64,000 nt of DNA from Autumnicola musiva (GTDB lineage Bacteria; Bacteroidota; Bacteroidia; Flavobacteriales; Flavobacteriaceae), in NCBI RefSeq assembly GCF_031846585.1, contig NZ_JAVRHK010000015.1, forward strand, positions 1-64,000, in the 5' to 3' direction. Shown one piece after another: positions 32,157-39,792 of this stretch. Both the position numbers and the translations under genes were made by a program. Under the pieces are notes generated by a model that worked only from the letters and a program-made list of their open reading frames with translations, did not search any database and was not told the origin of the DNA. Every line of letters begins with the position of its first letter. The stretch's first letter is position 1.

Positions 32157-32201
32157 AAAATCCCTGAACTTCTTATTAGAAAGAGAAAGTCCAGGGATTT
32201 T
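32157..32201. terminator. Bidirectional intrinsic terminator
   Basis: AAATCCCTGAACTT pairs with AAGTCCAGGGATTT (one mismatch) around a loop of about 14 bases, with A- and T-runs at the ends. It lies between convergent genes. Confidence 0.8.
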
Positions 32202-32220
32202 AATATGTTATAGTTTTATT

Positions 32221-32622
32221 CTATTTAACTGCATTCACTCCAAATGAAGCGACCTCATGATCTTGTTCTACCTGTCCTCCGGAGACTCCTATAGCTCCAA
32301 TAATTTTTCCTTCAACATCTTTGATCGGGATGCCCCCGGGAAAAGTAATCAGGCCGTCGTTTGAATGTTCAATACCATAAAGTGCATTTCCCGGTTGAGA
32401 AAGCTTTCCTATTTCCCCGGTCTCCATATCAAAATAACGTGCAGTTTCGGCTTTTTTTATAGCAATATCCACAGAGCCCAGCCAGGCGCCATCCATTCTG
32501 GCAAAAGCTTTCAAATTGGCTCCTGAATCTACAATTGCAATATTCATGGGAACATTTATTTCCCGTGCTTTTTGTTCTGCAGCTTTAATTGCTGCCTGTG
32601 CCTGTTCTAAAGTAATATCCAT
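32221..32622 (-). CDS. GlcG/HbpS-family heme-binding-like protein
   Basis: The 133-residue protein matches the GlcG/HbpS family: A-I-V-D-S-G-A-N-L-K-A-F-A-R-M-D-G-A, F-P-G-G-I-P-I and I-G-A-I-G-V-S-G-G near the C terminus. Relatives bind heme or corrinoid-related ligands or are of unknown role. It has no signal peptide. It lies downstream of the pirin gene on the same strand, so it may be the third gene of a small stress-related operon. Confidence 0.88.
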   Translation of the reverse strand: MDITLEQAQAAIKAAEQKAREINVPMNIAIVDSGANLKAFARMDGAWLGSVDIAIKKAETARYFDMETGEIGKLSQPGNALYGIEHSNDGLITFPGGIPIKDVEGKIIGAIGVSGGQVEQDHEVASFGVNAVK

Positions 32623-32710
32623 AAATTCATTATTTTTATTATAATTTACTAAAAACAGGAGAAAGGGCAGACCGGTTTAAGACTATTATAACGTTGTACA
32701 CCAGTAAATT

Positions 32711-33565
32711 CTATTCATTCCATTCACCCATTTTTCCTGCCTGGAAATCACTGTACGCCTGGTCAATTTCATCTAAGCTGTTCATTACAAATGGACCACG
32801 GGCTATAACCGGTTCATCAAAAGGTTGGGCATGTCCAAATAATAATGTGCTACCGGCTTTTGCATTAATCTGGAGTTGTTCATCATCATTATTAAATTCT
32901 ACAAGATTAAGTGCTTTAACCTGGTTTTCATTAACATCAAATTCTCCATTAATTACATAGAAAAATATATTATGCTCTATTGGGACAGAAAGTTCTAATT
33001 TTGCTTCTTTCTCAAATTTTAGAGTAGCAAGGTTTATATTGGTAAAAGTGTCAAAAGCCCCGGCTACCTCTTTAAGTTTTCCTGAAACTACCTGCCCTGT
33101 TATCTTTCCGTCATCCAAAGAAATAGTAGGAATCTGATCTTTTTGAAAGCCAAGGTACTGCGGCTTTGTCATTTTGTACTTTGCCGGAAGGTTCAGCCAT
33201 AATTGTAAAATTTCAAGATCGCCGCCTTCTTTTTTAAATTCCTCAGAAGAGACTTCCGCATGAATAAGCCCGCTACCGGCGGTCATCCATTGAACGCCTC
33301 CACTTTCAATTACGCTTTTATGTCCACCTGAGTCTTTATGAGCTATGTCCCCCTCAAGAATAAATGTAACAGTTTCCATTCCCCTATGCGGGTGCGGACC
33401 AAATGGTAAACCATTATTATTGGGCGGATACTTTTGAGGCCCATGATGATTGAGAAATAAGAATGGATCAATCATTTGAATACTGCCGGTAGGCATGGGA
33501 GAATATGTAATTAAATCGGCAATTGGCCTATATTCTGCTTTATGAACTTTTTTAATACTTCTCAT
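32711..33565 (-). CDS. Pirin family protein
   Basis: The 284-residue bicupin pirin has the metal ligands in HPHRGMETVTF and the following H-K-D-S, giving the H-x-H...H...E set of the N-terminal cupin. The C-terminal cupin contains L-L-F-G-H-A-Q-P. Bacterial pirins act as quercetinase-like dioxygenases or redox regulators. It starts 2 bp after the NYN-domain gene on the same strand. Confidence 0.92.
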   Translation of the reverse strand: MRSIKKVHKAEYRPIADLITYSPMPTGSIQMIDPFLFLNHHGPQKYPPNNNGLPFGPHPHRGMETVTFILEGDIAHKDSGGHKSVIESGGVQWMTAGSGLIHAEVSSEEFKKEGGDLEILQLWLNLPAKYKMTKPQYLGFQKDQIPTISLDDGKITGQVVSGKLKEVAGAFDTFTNINLATLKFEKEAKLELSVPIEHNIFFYVINGEFDVNENQVKALNLVEFNNDDEQLQINAKAGSTLLFGHAQPFDEPVIARGPFVMNSLDEIDQAYSDFQAGKMGEWNE

Positions 33566-33567
33566 CT

Positions 33568-34308
33568 TTAATTCTGTTTGTTCCTAACGTAAATAAGTTT
33601 AAACCTGGAATTTTGATTTTCCCGGGATTCTACTTCAAATTTATTTATGGAGCCTATCATGGGAGTGAGTTTTTGGAACCCATAATTCCTGGAATCAAAA
33701 TTTGGCTGTTTTTTTTGAAGCAAACTTCCAACATCACCAAGAAACGCCCACCCGTCTTCATCGGCAATATCAGAAATGGTAGTGGAAAGCAGGCGTATAA
33801 CTTTTGGAGTAATTTTATCAACACTGCTCTTTTTACCAGATTTTTCTTTGCTCGTTTCCTGTTCGCTTTCTTTGTCTTTATTCTTCAGGATTTCAATATA
33901 TATAAAACGATCACAAGCAACTATAAAAGGCTCGGGAGTTTTCTTTTCTCCTATTCCAATAACTTTTTTTCCCGCTTCACGCAATCTTGTGGCCAGCCTC
34001 GTAAAATCACTATCACTGGATACCAGGCAAAAGCCGTCTACTTTATTGGAATATAAAATATCCATGGCATCTATAATCATAGCCGAATCTGTAGCGTTTT
34101 TGCCCTGCGTGTAGCCATATTGCTGAATGGGATTAATAGCGTTTTCAAGAAGAACGGCTTTCCATTTTGCAAGATGTGGTTTTGTCCAGTCCCCGTAAAT
34201 TCTTTTAATGGTTGGATTCCCAAATTTGGCAATTTCCTCCATCATTTCCTTAATGTATGCTGAAGGAATATTGTCCCCGTCTATTAATACAGCAAGATTT
34301 ATTTCCAT
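33568..34308 (-). CDS. NYN-domain (LabA/DUF88) nuclease with OST-HTH/LOTUS domain
   Basis: The 246-residue protein has an N-terminal PIN-like NYN domain: V-L-I-D-G-D-N-I-P-S, a central D-S-A-M-I-I-D-A-M-D and L-V-S-S-D-S-D-F-T-R-L. These acidic residues form a metal-dependent RNase-type site. The C-terminal 80 residues (about 165-240) look like an OST-HTH/LOTUS RNA-binding domain, with W-A-F-L-G-D-V-G-S-L-L. It is probably an RNA-processing or RNA-quality enzyme, but no bacterial target is known to me. Operon with pirin. Confidence 0.88.
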   Translation of the reverse strand: MEINLAVLIDGDNIPSAYIKEMMEEIAKFGNPTIKRIYGDWTKPHLAKWKAVLLENAINPIQQYGYTQGKNATDSAMIIDAMDILYSNKVDGFCLVSSDSDFTRLATRLREAGKKVIGIGEKKTPEPFIVACDRFIYIEILKNKDKESEQETSKEKSGKKSSVDKITPKVIRLLSTTISDIADEDGWAFLGDVGSLLQKKQPNFDSRNYGFQKLTPMIGSINKFEVESRENQNSRFKLIYVRNKQN

Positions 34309-34398
34309 TTAATTTATTAATTTTCCCTGTAAAGATAACCTTTTGACTACAAAAGGCGGCCGGAGCCGCCTTCTTTCATGATATAATATTAGGAGCAA

Positions 34399-35553
34399 TT
34401 AGCTGTACCTGTAAATTGCGTTAAGCTTAGATTCCTTTTCAGGCATAAATGCGCTTTCAATAAGAAATACCGATCCGCCGTTTTCAATAACCTTGGCCGC
34501 AGTCAGGTTCATGAGAGAATAGGTATTATCTGACTGCTCGGTGGAAGTCTCCACCTTTCTGTTTTTTTCATCATATTTACCCCATACTTCAGCCCTGTTT
34601 TCAAGAAAAAGTGTATCAATTTTTCCCTCATAGGCCGCGGGAATAATATCATGAATTTCAGTCGAGGTTTTTTCCGGATTAAGCTCTTTAAAATTATTTA
34701 GTTTATCTCTTTTTTCTTTCTCCAGATGAGGTTCCATTACCTTTAATGCTTTATCGTGTAGCCCGAACATATCAGTATCGGAAGGATTTCCGGGAACCAC
34801 CTGATCAAACAGGTTATTATAGGAGTTTGCTTCTTTATATATTGGAAAAAGATAATCCTGGCAGGCTACCACTAACGGTACATTTTCATCATTTAATACT
34901 TGATGCAATCCTTTATCTACGGCTCTGAAAAAACGTAAAATCTCGTTTTTTTCATCCCTGTTAGCGGCATCATAACCGTGGGTGGTGGATTGTCCCGAAA
35001 GATTATGCTGCGTTTTGTGTTTACTGTGTTTTTCTTCATAATCATAACCAACCCGATCTTCAAGCTGTTCAGGAGTAAGATCTTCAATATAAACAGATCC
35101 AATACTATGCTTAGTAGCTTCATAAAATTTGACATTGTCCTGCTGAATGGCAAGCAAATAAAATCTTCCTTCATCTTTTAAAACAGGAACTAAAGGCCTC
35201 ACATAAAATTCGCCTGAAATATAAGTATAAGCCTCAAAATTTACGGGCAGAGTGAATTTGCTGAAAAAACCATCGGCAGCAAAAATTGCAAGTCCGTCAG
35301 ATTGGTGCCTCCAGAATTCCGGATCTTCCAGTAAATCTACAATAGGCTTCCCTATACTTTTAATTTTTTCTTCAGAAATACCTTTTTTTTCCAGTTTTCG
35401 TTTGGCTTCATCCCAGGAGGATTTCAGGTGTTTTTTATCTTTTTGTTCAAGTACTTCTTTCCCTGCTCTTTGAGTGGGAATAAAAATAGAAACGCAAACG
35501 TCTCCTTTATGTTCTGCTATTTTTTGAAATTCTTCCTGACTTATCAATGACAT
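34399..35553 (-). CDS. baeRF-type (bacterial eRF1-like) domain protein
   Basis: I choose the ATG at 35551-35553 (MSLISQEEFQKIAEHKGDVC) over the upstream extension, giving 384 residues. The S-I-F-I-P-T-Q-R-A-G-K-E start and the D-G-L-A-I-F-A segment are typical of the baeRF group, proteins related to archaeal/eukaryotic release factor 1. The C-terminal third carries a release-factor-like alpha/beta core but no obvious G-G-Q motif. A role on stalled ribosomes is suggested for related proteins; here it is only a possibility. Monocistronic. Confidence 0.7.
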   Translation of the reverse strand: MSLISQEEFQKIAEHKGDVCVSIFIPTQRAGKEVLEQKDKKHLKSSWDEAKRKLEKKGISEEKIKSIGKPIVDLLEDPEFWRHQSDGLAIFAADGFFSKFTLPVNFEAYTYISGEFYVRPLVPVLKDEGRFYLLAIQQDNVKFYEATKHSIGSVYIEDLTPEQLEDRVGYDYEEKHSKHKTQHNLSGQSTTHGYDAANRDEKNEILRFFRAVDKGLHQVLNDENVPLVVACQDYLFPIYKEANSYNNLFDQVVPGNPSDTDMFGLHDKALKVMEPHLEKEKRDKLNNFKELNPEKTSTEIHDIIPAAYEGKIDTLFLENRAEVWGKYDEKNRKVETSTEQSDNTYSLMNLTAAKVIENGGSVFLIESAFMPEKESKLNAIYRYS

Positions 35554-35751
35554 ATGTTTAGTTTTTTGGTTAAAAAAGAGCCTGAAAAATACAATTTTCA
35601 CGCCCTCCTTTTATTAAATTTCTGGTTATTTCAAGATAAGCCGATTTGCAGCAATTTCAAAGGTTGTAAGCCTGATGTAGTGCTAAATCTTTCTTAATTA
35701 TTGTTTATTTTTTGATAAGGATTAAACATAACTAAAATTAATTGTCTGTGG

Positions 35752-36573
35752 TTACCACCAAACTACAAAGAAACGTTCATATTCCTCTTTATTTTTTTTC
35801 ATCCAGATAAGAGGAGCCCTTTTTTTCTTCAGAAAAAAATTAATTTGAGTTCTGATTTCAGAAAAAGAAAACCAGATGTTATTGTACCGTGGATTTAAAG
35901 GCCAGTTTTGTTTTTTCGGACTATAGAAAAGAGCATGTTTATATTCTTCAGCCTGAAAATCCTCATTAGAAATCCAGTATCCACAAATACACTCTTTATT
36001 AACTAAAGAAATACTTTGGCGGCTCCATTTCTTCGGAAGAAAAAGATTCGCCCTGAAACATGCTTCCTGTTCTACGTAATTGGGATCAAGGGGTATGGAT
36101 TGGAGAAAATCTTTTGTTTCATTCTTAAAGAGGAGGGGGAATTGTTTCTTCCTTAGCTTTTCAATTTTTTGTAGGAGGGAATCTTTTCTGTTCGGGCCTA
36201 TCCAGCGCTGTAGCTCTTCTTTAAAAGAAGGGTCATAAACATAAAATTTGTACACAAGTTCAACGTGAAGCAATTTTTTATTGCTTAACTGCTTCAGTAA
36301 AAAATCTATTTCTCCAATTGTCAGCTTTTCCCGGTTAATCTGGATGTTTGATGCAAGTAGGTCATAATCCCTAGTTTGATTAATAAAATGTTCAAAAAAG
36401 CTTTCCATTCTTTTGCCCAATATGGAATGGGGAGAATAGAGATTTTGCAATGCTTCCGGGAGAAGATAGCCTTCCGGAAGTTTAAACTGTTTTATCCCAA
36501 AAAGTTCATCTTTTTTCCAAAGTGGGGGAGTAGAAAGAAAACCTTTGAATTGCTGTTGAATATATTCACCCAT
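35752..36573 (-). CDS. DUF1853 family protein
   Basis: The 273-residue protein resembles DUF1853, a family with a PD-(D/E)XK-like core. G-E-I-D-F-L-L (about 107-113) followed by H-V-E-L-V-Y-K-F-Y-V (about 122-131) gives a D...E-x-K pattern consistent with a nuclease fold. W-x-G-P-N-R-K-D-S-L follows. Activity is not demonstrated for the family as far as I know. It lies 12 bp downstream of the SUMF1-like lipoprotein gene. Confidence 0.8.
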   Translation of the reverse strand: MGEYIQQQFKGFLSTPPLWKKDELFGIKQFKLPEGYLLPEALQNLYSPHSILGKRMESFFEHFINQTRDYDLLASNIQINREKLTIGEIDFLLKQLSNKKLLHVELVYKFYVYDPSFKEELQRWIGPNRKDSLLQKIEKLRKKQFPLLFKNETKDFLQSIPLDPNYVEQEACFRANLFLPKKWSRQSISLVNKECICGYWISNEDFQAEEYKHALFYSPKKQNWPLNPRYNNIWFSFSEIRTQINFFLKKKRAPLIWMKKNKEEYERFFVVWW

Positions 36574-36585
36574 AAAAAGAAAAAC

Positions 36586-37398
36586 TTAATTTTCAACTTC
36601 ACAAATGCATCTGAAACCAGTGTAATCATTTTGGGTTTCGTTGCTTATTTTGTTTCTCCAGTTTGCTCCATAAATTTTATTGTTCAAGGTGTATTCTGAA
36701 ATATTAAATAAAACCATTGAGTCGAATTCTCTTAGCTCTTCTCGTAAATCATTATCATGATTCATTTTTGAATTCATTACTTCTATTCTAGGGGGATGAA
36801 GCGTTTCAACGGCTTTTTTTAGTTCACTTATTGCAGGCAGCCTGTAGTTTACCTTAGAAGGAAATTTTTTTCGCTCAGTTGGATTTTTAGCCTTATAAGC
36901 ATAACTTAGCATTACCATATCTGTTCTCCACAAACAAAAAAATTGAGCCTGGGCTTTTGTAATTTGTATAACAGGGTGATAGTCATAAAAGGGATCATTT
37001 ATGTAATCCTCGAAATTGAGATCCTCTCCTATTGTAAGCAAAGAATCATTTTTTATTCCTACCCGTTCTTGGACATTTTTTGATAAAAAATTCTTTATCT
37101 CACTCCCGTCAAAACCATATTTTGCCATCTTTTGTATAGAATCATGTTTTTCCAAATTCCAATAACGATCTAAACTTTTTAAGAATTCCATAAACATCAA
37201 ATTTGTTACCGGAGTCTTATCAATATAAAGATTGTCTTCTAATTGGATAGTGCCAGGTGGTGTATTGTGGTTCAGAGATAAATTTGAAGTAGAATCTTTA
37301 GTAGTATTTCCCTGTTTAATTGTATTACAGGAAGAAAGTAAAATTGTAATGCAAATAATTTGTAAAATGTCAGTTTTCTTGCTTAGTGGACAACTCAT
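36586..37398 (-). CDS. SUMF1/GldJ-like lipoprotein
   Basis: The 270-residue protein has an N-terminal hydrophobic segment with a lipobox (L-L-S-S-C, about residue 24). A formylglycine-generating-enzyme (SUMF1)-like domain follows: D-K-T-P-V-T-N-L-M-F-M-E-F, a central Y-R-L-P-A-I-S-E and the C-terminal Y-T-G-F-R-C-I. Flavobacterial GldJ/GldK gliding lipoproteins share this fold, but this one is shorter and unlinked to gld genes. It is probably not a catalytic enzyme. Confidence 0.78.
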   Translation of the reverse strand: MSCPLSKKTDILQIICITILLSSCNTIKQGNTTKDSTSNLSLNHNTPPGTIQLEDNLYIDKTPVTNLMFMEFLKSLDRYWNLEKHDSIQKMAKYGFDGSEIKNFLSKNVQERVGIKNDSLLTIGEDLNFEDYINDPFYDYHPVIQITKAQAQFFCLWRTDMVMLSYAYKAKNPTERKKFPSKVNYRLPAISELKKAVETLHPPRIEVMNSKMNHDNDLREELREFDSMVLFNISEYTLNNKIYGANWRNKISNETQNDYTGFRCICEVEN

Positions 37399-37714
37399 AT
37401 ATTGGTAAAAGTTTAAATTTTAAAACGCTTTATTACATTTTTTTTCATAACAGACTGGCTTAGTTTTTTGTGTTATTAATAGATACTGATATTTAGAATA
37501 TGTTGCTGATATTAAACCTGTTTGTGAGTGATTATAAGATCATAGCTTTAAATACATTTTACGCATTATGATGAGAAACATTAAATTTTATTCTGAAGAT
37601 CTGCCATATTATCAAGATAAACCTTAAGCTCAACTATAATCTGATGCGGGGCTTTTTTAAATTTGGAAATTATCTTCTTTATAGCTTGTGAGCCTGGGCC
37701 GATGTTTCTAATTA
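37399..37714. other. Intergenic region without recognisable gene
   Basis: This 316-bp AT-rich stretch lies between two minus-strand transcription units. No ORF with family features, no tRNA and no strong terminator hairpin were seen. It must hold the promoter of the SUMF1-like gene. Confidence 0.5.
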
Positions 37715-38176
37715 TTATCTGCTTTTTATAAAGTAAAATGGAATTTCTGTATCACCGGCGGAAATTGTAGCTGTTAAACGTCCTTCTTTAAAGCTATAAA
37801 ATATTTTCTTCGGAAATTCATTTAATTTATTTTCAGCAGTAAAGCTATGGGAATTGAAGTTGATAATGGGAAAGACTACAGGGATTTCATTTTCTCCTGA
37901 AACTTCGAGGTTCCATTTATCGTTTTTCTGAACAATTCTAAGGTTCTCCTTAAAAATTGTGTCTCCACTATTTAGAGTATAGCCCACACCGGAATATTCC
38001 ATAGCAGAATTCTTTTTCCAGCTTTCAAATGTTTGGTTTAAGCCTTCATCATTAGTTCTCTGCCAGTTGCCGGATAGCCAATCAAATGATACTGTAGAGA
38101 TTTCTTGCCCCCTACCTTCTTCCTGTATTCCAAAAGAAAATACCATAAAAATAACGAAATGAAGTAGAGCTCTCAA
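37715..38176 (-). CDS. DUF6265 family secreted protein
   Basis: The 153-residue protein has a signal peptide (about 1-23). The F-D-W-L-S-G-N-W-Q-R pattern is typical of DUF6265 lipocalin-like proteins, followed by E-S-W-K-K-N-S-A-M-E-Y-S-G-V-G. It overlaps the upstream lipoprotein gene by 4 bp (ATGA type), so translation is coupled. Function unknown. Confidence 0.78.
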   Translation of the reverse strand: MRALLHFVIFMVFSFGIQEEGRGQEISTVSFDWLSGNWQRTNDEGLNQTFESWKKNSAMEYSGVGYTLNSGDTIFKENLRIVQKNDKWNLEVSGENEIPVVFPIINFNSHSFTAENKLNEFPKKIFYSFKEGRLTATISAGDTEIPFYFIKSR

Positions 38177-38568
38177 TTTTCCTTTAGTTTAAGGCCACTG
38201 GGTACCTTAATTTCCTTAGGTGCTGGTTCATACATATTTAAATAGAGAATGATTGGTTTTTCCAGCCCCTCGTATTTAATTTCATATTTATCCAACATAC
38301 CACCACCCATTATACCTTTAGGGGTTGCGAACTCGCAACAGCTGCCAAGGCGGGTGTAGCTGATTACTTCACCATTTGGGCCACTAAGGTTGTTAAGGTA
38401 ATTCTGTTCATATTCAGGGCCATACCTTAAATCGTTACTGCCCACTAAAATGGGATGGGAAGGATTGTAACCTAATTCTTCATTAGTAATTTCGTTTGCT
38501 TCAAGCTGCCGGGAAGAACCGCAGGACATTAATAAGCCCAGGCCAAATAACAGGAAAATCTTTTTCAT
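38173..38568 (-). CDS. Small lipoprotein of unknown function
   Basis: The 131-residue protein has a clear lipoprotein signal (MKKIFLLFGLGLLMSCGSS, Cys16). The body contains G-Y-N-P-S-H-P-I-L-V-G-S, a S-Y-T-R-L-G-S-C-C-E-F-A-T-P motif and G-G-G-M-L-D-K-Y-E-I. Flavobacterial relatives are sometimes annotated as an aldolase; I see no aldolase features and regard that label as wrong. Translationally coupled to the DUF6265 gene. Confidence 0.75.
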   Translation of the reverse strand: MKKIFLLFGLGLLMSCGSSRQLEANEITNEELGYNPSHPILVGSNDLRYGPEYEQNYLNNLSGPNGEVISYTRLGSCCEFATPKGIMGGGMLDKYEIKYEGLEKPIILYLNMYEPAPKEIKVPSGLKLKEN

Positions 38569-38804
38569 ATTTAATATTTAATTTCTGAGCCGGTACAGGG
38601 ATTCTCCAAGCACATGTTCAGGGTTAAAAATTTTTGTGTAGGGAATTGCTAATCTATAAAATAAATATGATTTTAAACATTAGTGAAACCGGAGCTTTAA
38701 CAAGATAATTTCTTCTTCTGAAAATATATGGAGGTTCTTATCCTATGCATTAATTTTTCTTTGCCTGTGGAATATCTTATTATATTTGAGAAAAACACTT
38801 CAGT

Positions 38805-39608
38805 TTGCAGCCAAAACGCTATTACTATATAATCAAAATCCAATTTTTGGGCTATCGGCTGCATGGTTGGCAGAAACAGCCAAATTTGAAAACGGTGGAG
38901 GGTTTAATTACAAAAACTCTTCGTTGGGCTATGCCCGACAGGAAATTTAAAATTTTAGGCAGCAGCCGTACCGATGCCATGGTTTCTGCGGAAGAATCGG
39001 CTTTTGAGTTGTTTCTTGATCATGAGCCATTGGAAGACCTGGATGAATTTTTAAATGTTTTTAATCTGAATTTGCCGCAGGATATCAGGGCTAGTGGAAT
39101 ACAGCAGGTGGATGCAGCATTCAATATTATTCAGCATCCGAAAATAAAAGAATACGCTTACCTGTTTTCATTCGGGGAGAAAAATCATCCCTTTTGTGCA
39201 CCCATGATGGCTAACTTTGTAACAGATCTGGACATTAAATCCATGAAAACTGCAGCAAAAATGTTTGAAGGGATGCATAATTTCAGGAACTATTGTGTAA
39301 GGGTTTCAGAAAAAAGCAAATTTGAAAGAGAAATAATAAAAGCTGAAATTACTGAAAATAACCTTTTTACCGCGAGTTTTTTCCCGGAGCAGAATTACGT
39401 ATTCCACGTACATGGGGAAGGTTTCCTTCGGCACCAGGTGCGTCTCATGATGGGGGCTTTGGTACAGGTGGGAAAAGGGGAACTAAGTTTGGACCAGATA
39501 CAGCAAAGTCTTAGCGGTGATCCTGCGTTGCAGATGGACTACATTGCCCCGGCTTCAGGATTAATTTTAAATAAAGTTGGGTTTAAAGATCTTGAAGATA
39601 GAGTTTAG
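38805..39608 (+). CDS. truA: Divergent TruA-like tRNA pseudouridine synthase
   Basis: The 267-residue protein appears to start at a TTG (38805), since no in-frame ATG occurs before the conserved Q-F-L-G-Y-R-L-H-G-W-Q-K-Q. The catalytic Asp lies in S-S-R-T-D-A-M-V-S-A, where canonical TruA has G-R-T-D-A-G-V-H-A. The C-terminal G-E-G-F-L-R-H-Q-V-R-L-M-M-G-A-L is conserved. It should isomerise uridines in the tRNA anticodon arm, but the motif changes mark it as a divergent paralogue whose specificity may differ. Confidence 0.82.
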   Translation: MQPKRYYYIIKIQFLGYRLHGWQKQPNLKTVEGLITKTLRWAMPDRKFKILGSSRTDAMVSAEESAFELFLDHEPLEDLDEFLNVFNLNLPQDIRASGIQQVDAAFNIIQHPKIKEYAYLFSFGEKNHPFCAPMMANFVTDLDIKSMKTAAKMFEGMHNFRNYCVRVSEKSKFEREIIKAEITENNLFTASFFPEQNYVFHVHGEGFLRHQVRLMMGALVQVGKGELSLDQIQQSLSGDPALQMDYIAPASGLILNKVGFKDLEDRV

Positions 39609-39792
39609 AAACCGGAGGTTTAAGCAATGAATGGTTGACCATGGGAAATGGATTGGAGGTTAAAAAGAAGTTAGAAATAAAATTGCCATTTTTTTCAAGG
39701 AGAGGGTTTTAAAGTAGGCTTATTTCCATGATTAAATAGGCTTAAGATCTAATTTTCGCCGGCAGAATATTTCCGGTTACTTATTGCTTACC

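Noticed and set aside
38173..38568. Annotation as 2-dehydro-3-deoxyphosphooctonate aldolase
   Set aside because: A 131-residue lipoprotein with no TIM-barrel features; the label appears to be a propagated error.
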